This document shows, in pieces, positions 1-5,419 of a stretch of 9,691 nt of DNA (position 1 is its first letter; each line of letters begins with the position of its first letter). The notes under the pieces are model-generated. The model worked only from the letters and a program-made list of their open reading frames with translations, was not told the origin of the DNA and did no database searches. The position numbers were made by a program, and so were the translations under genes. Location of the stretch: contig JAQUNT010000048.1 in NCBI GenBank assembly GCA_028717525.1, positions 1-9,691 on the forward strand, read 5' to 3'. The DNA is from Elusimicrobiota bacterium (GTDB taxonomy: Bacteria; Elusimicrobiota; Elusimicrobia; UBA1565; UBA9628).

Positions 1-159
1 CTGATGGATGGGCCGTTGGAGTACGATGTGGGGAGGTATCTGGAGCTGTTGGAGAGGGCGGCGGATGAGATATTGGACGGCTTGGCGGCGCCGCGGCCGC
101 AGGAAAAGAAGAAGCGGTCTGTGGATACGAGACAGCCGGAGCTGCCTTTGGCGTGGTAG
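1..159 (+). CDS. C-terminal fragment of an unidentified protein
   Basis: Frame 1 is open from the first base to a TAG at 157-159, giving the last 52 residues of a protein whose start lies outside the window. It contains an amphipathic helix-like stretch (YLELLERAADEILDGL, about residues 13-28) followed by a basic, proline-containing tail (KKKR at 36-39) ending in LPLAW. The pattern of an aromatic residue, an acidic helix and a short tail is loosely like the end of family B DNA polymerases, but this is only a resemblance and I do not assign it. Codon use favours G-ending codons and AGG/AGA arginine, unlike the C/G-rich genes further right. No terminator is visible after the stop. Confidence 0.5.
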   Translation: MMDGPLEYDVGRYLELLERAADEILDGLAAPRPQEKKKRSVDTRQPELPLAW

Positions 160-246
160 GAGCAGGAGCCGCAGTCGGCGCGGCATGCTGTTTCTCTTGA
201 GAACCGGCTGGAACTGGGTCCGTGAGAGGGGGGCAGACTTAGTGGG

Positions 247-274
247 AATCTGCACAGCATCGGCTTCGGTGGTC
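247..274. repeat. Left copy of imperfect direct repeat flanking the antitoxin islet
   Basis: This copy contains AATCTG at 247-252 and GCATCGGCTTCGGTGGTC at 257-274. A second copy lies at 695-720, where the 18-base core matches at 15 positions. The two copies bracket the AT-rich toxin-antitoxin remnant. The rest of the gap between 160 and 324 holds no gene or hairpin that I can support. Confidence 0.4.
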
Positions 275-324
275 GCGCGCAAATCAGCGGAGCGCCAACG
301 TTATGCGTACAGGCCGCCCAGCAC

Positions 325-353
325 TTGACATGTAATGACAAATGTATTACACT
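325..353 (+). promoter_or_regulatory. Sigma70-like promoter of the toxin-antitoxin remnant
   Basis: A perfect -35 box TTGACA (325-330) is followed after 17 bases by TACACT (348-353), a 4 of 6 match to the -10 consensus. The expected transcription start is near 359-361, directly at the ATG at 362, so the transcript would be leaderless or nearly so. The TTG at 325 could in principle open the antitoxin frame, but it is the first half of the -35 box and has no ribosome binding site. Confidence 0.7.
331..351. promoter_or_regulatory. Probable autoregulatory operator (inverted repeat)
   Basis: TGTAAT (331-336) and ATTACA (346-351) form a perfect 6-base inverted repeat with a 9-base spacer. It lies between and across the -35 and -10 boxes. 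RHH (CopG-type) antitoxins commonly repress their own operon by binding such AT-rich palindromes. Binding by the antitoxin encoded downstream is an inference from position and family. Confidence 0.6.
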
Positions 354-361
354 ATTAGTGG

Positions 362-439
362 ATGGACTTCCGCTGGGACGCTCTCAAAAGCCAGGACCGG
401 AAATACACAAAAAGGTGGAAGCAAGGAGAATTAGGATGA
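362..439 (+). pseudogene. Internally deleted BrnT-like toxin remnant (25 codons)
   Basis: An ATG at 362 opens a 25-residue frame that ends in TGA at 437-439, overlapping the antitoxin ATG as ATGA. The first residues, MDFRWDALK, match the usual start of BrnT-type RNase toxins (M-x-F-x-W-D-x-x-K). The last residues, DRKYTKRWKQGELG, are basic and resemble the SRK-x-TK tail of BrnT-like toxins that precede this antitoxin type. A full toxin has roughly 90 residues, so about 60-70 central residues appear to be missing, including any catalytic core. Promoter, start codon and coupling to the antitoxin are intact. The alternative is a short leader peptide that only couples translation. The toxin assignment rests on short matches and is inference. 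Confidence 0.45.
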
Positions 440-684
440 AACGGGTTCGTCTTAGTCAAAGCGAAAAGGCGATTGAAAGGGATCTCCTTCATGGCAAGTA
501 TCAGCCGGTGCCAGTGGCGGAGTTCAATCGAATCGCCGAAGCCATTGCTAGGCGCAAAAAGGATGCTGTCTTGAGTATCCGGGTCAACAGCCAGGACCTC
601 GAGAGCATTAAACAGAAAGCAAGACATCTGGGAATACCTTACCAGACCTTCGTATCAGAACTGATTCATCAATACGCCATATAA
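436..684 (+). CDS. CopG-family (ribbon-helix-helix) antitoxin
   Basis: The product is 82 residues, starting MKRVRLSQSEKAIERDLL. The N-terminal half carries the pattern KAIERDLLHGKYQPV followed by EFNRIAEAIARRKKDAV. The C-terminal half, from about residue 41, is the RHH DNA-binding part: a short strand (VLSIRVNSQDLES) and two helices (IKQKARHLGIPYQTFVSELIHQYA). This is the layout of antitoxins that pair with BrnT-type toxins; the protein neutralises the toxin and represses the operon. The start at 436 is chosen because it forms an ATGA overlap with the preceding remnant and because the family begins here. The frame also stays open back to 325, across the promoter. The gene is more AT-rich than its neighbours, suggesting transfer. 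Its toxin seems deleted, so it may now act only as a repressor or be a relic. Confidence 0.8.
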   Translation: MKRVRLSQSEKAIERDLLHGKYQPVPVAEFNRIAEAIARRKKDAVLSIRVNSQDLESIKQKARHLGIPYQTFVSELIHQYAI

Positions 685-694
685 CATCAGCGAA

Positions 695-720
695 AATCTG
701 ACGCATCGGCTACGGCGGCC
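695..720. repeat. Right copy of imperfect direct repeat
   Basis: AATCTG (695-700) and GCATCGGCTACGGCGGCC (703-720) match the copy at 247-274 at 21 of 24 bases; the spacing between the two blocks differs by two bases. The remainder of the gap up to 797 has a small direct repeat AGTCTGAA (745-752, 774-781) and no clear promoter or terminator. Confidence 0.4.
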
Positions 721-797
721 TGGTATGCGCCCCGTTCTCAGGACAGTCTGAAGCAGCCGAAGGTCGCAAGTCGAGTCTGAAATCAGGAGGCATACCC

Positions 798-1271
798 ATG
801 CGCAAGCGGATCATCGCCCAAGTTCTCAAGGAGACCGCAGCTCCCGCCCAGGACTGGCTGGATCTGGACCGGCTCGCGGAGGTGGAGCTCAGCTCGGAGG
901 ACGCCGCTCATCCCATAGAGTCCGCCTTGCTTCCCGGGCAGGCCGCCGGGTGGCGCGCCGCCGGGCCCGGAAAGCAGACCATCCGGCTGCTCTTCGCCTC
1001 TCCGCTGCGCCTCAGGCGCATCTGGCTGCGCTTCGTGGAGACCGGCGCTGAGCGCACCCAAGAGTACGTCCTGAGCTGGTCGCCGGACAACGGGAAGACC
1101 TACCGGGAGATCGTGCGGCAGCAGTGGAACTTCAGCCCCGCAGGCGCGACCAGCGAGACGGAAGACCACCGCGTCGAGCTGCCCGCGGTCACCGTCCTGG
1201 AGCTGAGCATCGTCCCGGATAAGAGCGGAGGCGATGCCGTCGCTTCTTTGGCGCAGCTGCGGCTGGCCTGA
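798..1271 (+). CDS. Discoidin-like (F5/8 type C-like) beta-sandwich protein
   Basis: The product is 157 residues and begins after a strong AGGAGG (785-790), seven bases upstream of the ATG. No signal peptide or membrane segment is visible, so it should be cytoplasmic. The middle reads as alternating beta strands typical of galactose-binding-like folds: QTIRLLFASPLRLRRIWLRF (about 60-79), EYVLSWSPDNGKTYREIV (about 88-105) and VTVLELSIVPD (about 131-141), ending in a conserved-looking SLAQLRLA. Proteins of this type and length occur in proteobacteria, annotated as hypothetical or as F5/8 type C/discoidin domain proteins. The ligand is unknown. The gene stands alone on its strand and converges with the zinc-ribbon gene, with only six bases between the two stop codons and no terminator hairpin. 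Confidence 0.65.
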   Translation: MRKRIIAQVLKETAAPAQDWLDLDRLAEVELSSEDAAHPIESALLPGQAAGWRAAGPGKQTIRLLFASPLRLRRIWLRFVETGAERTQEYVLSWSPDNGKTYREIVRQQWNFSPAGATSETEDHRVELPAVTVLELSIVPDKSGGDAVASLAQLRLA

Positions 1272-1277
1272 CCCGGA

Positions 1278-1691
1278 CTAGACGCCGCTGAACGCGGCCT
1301 TGAGCCTCTCCGCGAAAGGCAGATCCTTGCCCGCGGCGCGCTCCAGCTCACCCGCGTCGAGCCACAGCCCCCCGCACTTTGCGCAGCAGTCCGCGCTCAG
1401 CAAGGGGTTGCTGGGCAAAGGCTTCTTGGCCAAGGGCAGGTTGCAGCGCGGGCAGAGCCCCGCCTTCGCGTCCTGAGCCCGGTCCACCGCCTTGGCCATG
1501 GGCGGCAAGGGCTTGGCGGCCGAGTCCAGGTAGCGGTCCAGCTCGTTCTTGTCGAACCAGACCCCGCCGCAGGAAGCGCACAGGTCCACTTCCAGAGTCC
1601 CCGCGGTCTCGTCCGGCCCCGGGATGCTGCGGTCCCGGAACGGCAGGCCTACGGCTTCCAGGTCCGTCCCCGGGCATTTAGGGCATTTCAT
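1278..1691 (-). CDS. Tandem TFIIB-type zinc ribbon protein
   Basis: The product is 137 residues with two copies of the zf-TFIIB-type zinc ribbon. The first uses C3-x2-C6 and C38-x2-C41, followed by GGVWFDKNEL. The second uses C80-x2-C83 and C103-x2-C106, followed by GGLWLDAGEL. The CGG(V/L)W(F/L)D...EL signature is diagnostic of this family, whose function is generally unknown; each ribbon should bind one zinc ion. It is soluble, with no signal peptide. The start has GAGGAG (1697-1702) five bases upstream. This ribosome binding site overlaps the stop codon of the preceding NadD-like gene, so the two are probably co-transcribed. The C-terminal helix after the second ribbon (FAERLKAAFSGV) is not recognised. 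Confidence 0.85.
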   Translation of the reverse strand: MKCPKCPGTDLEAVGLPFRDRSIPGPDETAGTLEVDLCASCGGVWFDKNELDRYLDSAAKPLPPMAKAVDRAQDAKAGLCPRCNLPLAKKPLPSNPLLSADCCAKCGGLWLDAGELERAAGKDLPFAERLKAAFSGV

Positions 1692-1700
1692 GAGCGCTCC

Positions 1701-2993
1701 TCAGTCGGCTGGGATGCCGTAGAGCCCCAGCTTGTGGCGCCGGACGTAGTCGTAGGCGGAGTACGGCATCAAAGCGTAGCGCCCGTGCTTGCGCACCGCG
1801 GTGGATGAGGCCTCGAACTCGATCTGGGGCAGGAATTGCACGTCGAGGACCGTGCGGATCCGGCTGCGCGTCTGGGCGTCGGTCTCGCGCTCTATGAAGG
1901 CCACGCTCACCTCGTGGTACCTCGGGTTGAATCCCAGTTCCGGCTTGAAGCGGTTCTTCTCGAGCTTGGGGATGGTGTCGTCGCCGCCCTTGGCGTTCTT
2001 GAGCTTGTAGTGGTCGTCTCCCACCAGGTAGAAGGCGTCCAGGTTCTGCTTCGGGTTGAGGGACAGGATCCGGAAGATGTTGGTCTCCCCGTCGAAATCC
2101 GTGCCCTTCGCGATGGAGGAGTACGCGAAGAAGGGGGCGAAGGTCTCCAGCACTGCCTGGCCCAGGGGATGGCGCACCACGGCCTTGGTCATCTCGGGCT
2201 TGCGCGGGTCGTCACCGGCCATGACGAAGACCACCTTGTCGAGCTTGAGCTGGGCGATGGCCTGCAGGCCGATCAAGATGTGCGCCCAGTGCAGAGGGTC
2301 TCCGGCCACCGGATAGATGCCCACCCGCAACTGGCGTCTGGAAAAGGGCTGCTCCGGGTCCGAGGCCGAGGCCCGGATGGAGGCGCTCGGGTCGATGGCC
2401 CCGCTCTTGATGTGGCCGTCGATGGTCTTCAGGAAGCCCTGCGCGTTGCGGGAGATCGTGGCGAAGAGCGGGTCGTTCTCGTTGCCGGGTACGGCCGCCA
2501 TGGCCGCGAGCTGGGATTCGATGTTGAGGGCCACCCGAGCGACGGCCGGGCTGTAGGCGTCGACCGAGACGTCGGTCGTTTTGTCCTGCGGCGCGGCCCA
2601 GAGCCGGCGCGCCTCGTCGATCCTGCGGCCCAGCCGGTTGGGCTGGCCGCGGACCGTCTCCAGGACCGTCTCGTCCGAGGCCGAGGTCTCGCCGGGAACG
2701 ACCGCGGGGGACGGGACCGGGCTGGCGGGAAGAGCGGCCGGAGCGGGCAGCTCCACGCGCGGGGCCACGGCCGGCACGGGAGCCTGCGGCGAGGCCAAGG
2801 TCCCGCTCAGCGTCGCGGGGGAGAGGCTGGGGGAGACGGACGGGGCCGAGCCCAGCTTCGATCCCGAAGTCCCGGAGACCGGCGAGAGTTCGACCCGTTC
2901 GACGGCCGCGCCCTTCGGGCCGACGGTCTGCGCCGCGGCCTGCAGGGACAGCAGCAGGGCGAGAAGCGGGGACGCCTTGAGGATCCTGCTCAT
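1701..2993 (-). CDS. Secreted protein with NadD-like nucleotidyltransferase domain
   Basis: The product is 430 residues. Residues 1-21 form a classical signal peptide: R3 and K6, then a leucine-rich core, then AAA before Q22. Residues 30-105 are rich in Pro, Ala, Ser and Val, like a linker. Residues 105-215 look helical and are not recognised. From about 222 there is an alpha/beta nucleotidyltransferase of the NadD/CTP-transferase-like class: GIYPVAGDPLHWAH (225-238) corresponds to the GxFDPxHxGH nucleotide-binding motif, and SSTAVR (396-401) corresponds to the ISSTxIR motif. In the first motif the HxGH glycine is replaced by alanine (H235-W-A-H238). Family members adenylate NaMN or similar substrates in the cytoplasm; an exported copy is unusual, so activity and substrate are open. 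A close match to promoter consensus stands at 3003-3031, and no ribosome binding site is visible. Confidence 0.75.
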   Translation of the reverse strand: MSRILKASPLLALLLSLQAAAQTVGPKGAAVERVELSPVSGTSGSKLGSAPSVSPSLSPATLSGTLASPQAPVPAVAPRVELPAPAALPASPVPSPAVVPGETSASDETVLETVRGQPNRLGRRIDEARRLWAAPQDKTTDVSVDAYSPAVARVALNIESQLAAMAAVPGNENDPLFATISRNAQGFLKTIDGHIKSGAIDPSASIRASASDPEQPFSRRQLRVGIYPVAGDPLHWAHILIGLQAIAQLKLDKVVFVMAGDDPRKPEMTKAVVRHPLGQAVLETFAPFFAYSSIAKGTDFDGETNIFRILSLNPKQNLDAFYLVGDDHYKLKNAKGGDDTIPKLEKNRFKPELGFNPRYHEVSVAFIERETDAQTRSRIRTVLDVQFLPQIEFEASSTAVRKHGRYALMPYSAYDYVRRHKLGLYGIPAD

Positions 2994-3002
2994 GAGACCA
3001 TT

Positions 3003-3031
3003 AGGATAGCCGATGAACGTTCGGATGTCCA
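3003..3031 (-). promoter_or_regulatory. Promoter of the NadD-like/zinc ribbon unit
   Basis: Read on the minus strand, TGGACA (3026-3031) is followed after 17 bases by TATCCT (3003-3008), matching the -35 box at 5 of 6 and the -10 box at 4 of 6 positions. Only nine bases separate the -10 box from the ATG at 2993, so the mRNA would be leaderless or nearly so. That fits the absence of a Shine-Dalgarno sequence there. A GAACGTTC palindrome (3015-3022) sits in the spacer. Confidence 0.5.
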
Positions 3032-3053
3032 GGGCCTGCGGGCATGGCCCCGG

Positions 3054-4226
3054 CTAAGCTGGGCGGGACCCCTCCGCGCCCCCCGCCGGCAAGGTGAAGT
3101 AGAAGGACGAGCCGCGGTCCAGCACGCTCTCGGCCCAGATGCGGCCGCCGTGCAGCTCCACCAGTCCGCGGGAGATCTCCAGCCCCAGGCCCAGCCCGGG
3201 CTGCTGGTCGGCCGGCTTGCCCGCCTGGTAGAAGCGCTCGAAGATCAGCGCCAGGTCCGGGGGCGAGATGCCCACGCCCGTGTCGCGCACGCAGAAGCGC
3301 ACGAAGCCCTCGTCCGGCGCGATGGAGACCCGCACCTGGCCGCCCGGCCTGGTGAACTTGAGCGCGTTGTAGACGAGGTTGGTTAGCACCTGCTGGACCC
3401 GCCGGACGTCGGCGCGCACCGTCAGGCCCGGATCCTCGCCTGCGCACTCCAGGGAGAGCCCGCGGGCCTGCGCCCCCAGGCTGTGCTCCAGCACCGCCTC
3501 CTGGATGAGGCCCCAGGCGCTGACCGTCTCCACGTCCAGCTCCAGCTTGCGGTTGGAGAGCTGCACGGTGTCCAGGAGCTCGCCGAGCAGGGCGGTCAGG
3601 CGCTGGGCGCCCTTGCGGATGGTCGAGAGCCCCTCCTGGATGTCCTTGGCCCGGGCGGGGTCGTTCTGCTGGCGCAGCAGGTGGGTGGCGTAGCCGTAGA
3701 CCACGGACAGGGGGTTCTTGAACTCGTGCGAGATATTCTCGAGCAGCCGCAGGTGCCGGTCCAGGCGGGTCTGCAGCTCCTCCAGCCGCGCGGTCTGCCG
3801 GGCCAGCTCGGCCTTGACCCGGTGATGCTCCAGGGCGCGGCGCACCGCGGCCTGCAGGACTTCCTCGGTGAAGGGCTTGAGCACGTAGTCGAAGACCCCT
3901 TCCCGAAGGGCCTGCAGGGCGGAGTCCAAGGAGCTGTAGGCGGTGACGATGAGGCCCACGCTGAGGGGTCGCCGCTCGCGCGCGTCGGCGAGGACCTCCA
4001 GCCCCGAACCGTCGGCCAGGCGCAGGTCCGCCACCACCACGGCGAAGTCCTGGCGGTCCAGCTCCTCGCGGGCGGCCCGGGCGCCGGGGACGGCGGCCAC
4101 CGCGTAGCCCGCCTTCTCCAGCATAACCCGGTCGCAGGCCAGGCCGTCCGCGTCGTCGTCCACGACGAGGATGGGTCCCTGCCCGGCTCGGCCCGCTCCC
4201 TGGGGATCCTTCATCAGCGCGTACAT
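3054..4226 (-). CDS. Hybrid response regulator-histidine kinase (REC-HisKA-HATPase)
   Basis: The product is 390 residues, soluble, with no membrane segment. The receiver domain (about 18-130) has the acidic pocket D23-D25, phosphoacceptor D67, T95 and K117. A coiled-coil-like linker (about 130-160) leads to HisKA with ISHEFKNP, phosphorylatable H167. The HATPase domain has the N box N287, DTGVGI (315-320), FERFYQ (329-334) and GLGLGL (344-349). It probably autophosphorylates and is controlled by phosphorylation of its own receiver; no DNA-binding output domain is present, so a separate response regulator or phosphotransfer partner should exist elsewhere. The ATG at 4226 is chosen because it lies four bases after the stop of the ATP-grasp gene. 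The frame stays open to 4478, but that part is the ATP-grasp gene in another frame. An ATG at 4214 is a possible alternative. It is third in the kinase operon. Confidence 0.88.
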   Translation of the reverse strand: MYALMKDPQGAGRAGQGPILVVDDDADGLACDRVMLEKAGYAVAAVPGARAAREELDRQDFAVVVADLRLADGSGLEVLADARERRPLSVGLIVTAYSSLDSALQALREGVFDYVLKPFTEEVLQAAVRRALEHHRVKAELARQTARLEELQTRLDRHLRLLENISHEFKNPLSVVYGYATHLLRQQNDPARAKDIQEGLSTIRKGAQRLTALLGELLDTVQLSNRKLELDVETVSAWGLIQEAVLEHSLGAQARGLSLECAGEDPGLTVRADVRRVQQVLTNLVYNALKFTRPGGQVRVSIAPDEGFVRFCVRDTGVGISPPDLALIFERFYQAGKPADQQPGLGLGLEISRGLVELHGGRIWAESVLDRGSSFYFTLPAGGAEGSRPA

Positions 4227-4230
4227 GATA

Positions 4231-5400
4231 TCATTCCGGGCGCACCTGCTGGATGAACGCCACGATGGGCTGGATCTGCTCCAGCTCGGGGTCCCGCACC
4301 AGATAGGCGTAGTCGCCGATGGCCCGCCGGAAAACGGAGTCGATGGGGGTGTGGACCAGGATCCGCGGGCCGTACGCCCGGAGCACCTCTTCGTGCGAGC
4401 GGGCGTAGCGCTTGTTCGACTTGCGGCCGATGTAGCAGACGTGATAGGGCCGCTCGCAGCGGGCCGCGAAGGTCCCATGGACCACCACGTTGGCCCATTC
4501 CCGGTACACGTCGATGTCGTTGGCGTAGTTGAACATGTCCGTGGTCAGCCCCCCCGGGGGCCGCGCGTTGAGCTCCATGGCCGTCAGGCGCCCCCGCGGC
4601 CCGCGGATGAACTCCAGGTGGAAGAAGCGCTCGCGCAGCCCGAAGGCGGCGATGGCCCGGCGCCCCAGATCCTCGAGGTCCGGGGGGATGCGGCGCATGG
4701 ACCAGTAGTGCAGGTCGTCGTCCTCGTTGACCACGGTCATGATGTCGGGGAAGAACTGGTGGGACGCGGTGAAGAGGATGGCGCCGTCCTTGCCGGTCAG
4801 CCCGTCGAAGGACTCGATGATGCCTCCCAGGAACTCCTCGATGATGTAGGTGACCTCCGGGTCCCGGCTTCTGAAGAAGCCCTCCAGCTCGCCGTCATCC
4901 GACAGCTTGCAGGTCGCGTGGGCCCCCACGCCCCGGTCCGGCTTGGCGATCAGCGGGTAGCCCACCCGCCGGGCGAAGCTCAGGCCCGCCTCCAGGTCCG
5001 CGGCCAGCTCTCCGCGCGCGGCCGGCACCCCGGCCCGCGCGAAGACCTCCTTCATGAGCGACTTTCGGCGCAGGCTCCGGATCGCGTCGGGCTTGTCGCC
5101 CGGCACGTTGAAGTCGAGGCGCAGGGCCGCCTCCAGGTCGATCCAGTGCTCCTCCTGGGACACGACGCGGTCGAGCTTGCCGACGCGGGAGACCAGATAG
5201 CCGGCCGCGCGGAGCACGTGGTCGTAGTTGCCCATGTCCGGCACCTGGCAGTAGTCGGCCATGGACCGGCGGACCTCGGGGCTCAGGCTCCCGGCCTCCT
5301 GCCAGCCGATGCCCACCACCGTGGCGCCCGCCTCGCGCAGGCACACCGGGAAGCGGCGGTAGTTGGGCGGGAAACTCGGGGAGAGGTAGAGGATGTTCAT
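4231..5400 (-). CDS. ATP-grasp domain ligase, substrate unknown
   Basis: The product is 389 residues. Residues 1-95 form a Rossmann-like pre-ATP-grasp domain (MNILYLSPSFPPNYRRF). The ATP-grasp fold follows: K153 in YPLIAKPDRGVGAHA binds nucleotide phosphates, EEF (188-190) is the hinge, and E263 (FHLEFIRG) and E276/N278 (AMELNARPPGG) are the metal ligands. A C-terminal part (about 300-389) has VFRRAIGDYAYLV. Such enzymes join a carboxylate to an amine or thiol via an acyl phosphate. The whole residue set is intact, so catalysis is likely, but I do not recognise the substrate class. AAGGA (5407-5411) lies six bases before the ATG. It follows the protein kinase gene by 19 bases and precedes the hybrid kinase by four, suggesting it is co-expressed with, and perhaps an effector of, these signalling proteins. 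Confidence 0.82.
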   Translation of the reverse strand: MNILYLSPSFPPNYRRFPVCLREAGATVVGIGWQEAGSLSPEVRRSMADYCQVPDMGNYDHVLRAAGYLVSRVGKLDRVVSQEEHWIDLEAALRLDFNVPGDKPDAIRSLRRKSLMKEVFARAGVPAARGELAADLEAGLSFARRVGYPLIAKPDRGVGAHATCKLSDDGELEGFFRSRDPEVTYIIEEFLGGIIESFDGLTGKDGAILFTASHQFFPDIMTVVNEDDDLHYWSMRRIPPDLEDLGRRAIAAFGLRERFFHLEFIRGPRGRLTAMELNARPPGGLTTDMFNYANDIDVYREWANVVVHGTFAARCERPYHVCYIGRKSNKRYARSHEEVLRAYGPRILVHTPIDSVFRRAIGDYAYLVRDPELEQIQPIVAFIQQVRPE

Positions 5401-5419
5401 GCCCAGTCCTTAGCCGGAC

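Noticed and set aside
8..328. 106-codon + strand frame at the left end
   Set aside because: It is a frame-shifted shadow of the partial gene at 1-159 with Arg/Trp-rich composition and runs into the promoter at 325.
325..435. TTG start at 325 for the antitoxin, adding 37 residues
   Set aside because: The TTG is part of the -35 box, there is no ribosome binding site, and the family begins at the ATG at 436.
160..797. Integron gene cassette with attC sites around the antitoxin
   Set aside because: A GTT-containing motif (GTTATGC, 300-306) was considered as an attC core, but I found no matching inverse core, no long imperfect hairpin, and no second site after the gene.
1272..1298. Bidirectional terminator between the converging genes
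   Set aside because: Only a 5-bp stem (1284-1288/1294-1298) inside the coding end is visible, with no T-run on either side.
1836..3386. Long + strand open frame of 516 codons opposite the NadD-like gene
   Set aside because: It is antisense to two well-supported genes, has no recognisable domain or ribosome binding site, and its length is explained by GC-rich codon bias.
4227..4478. 84-residue N-terminal extension of the hybrid histidine kinase
   Set aside because: It overlaps the ATP-grasp coding sequence almost entirely and has Ser/Thr/Pro/Arg-rich shadow composition. The ATG at 4226 directly follows the upstream stop.
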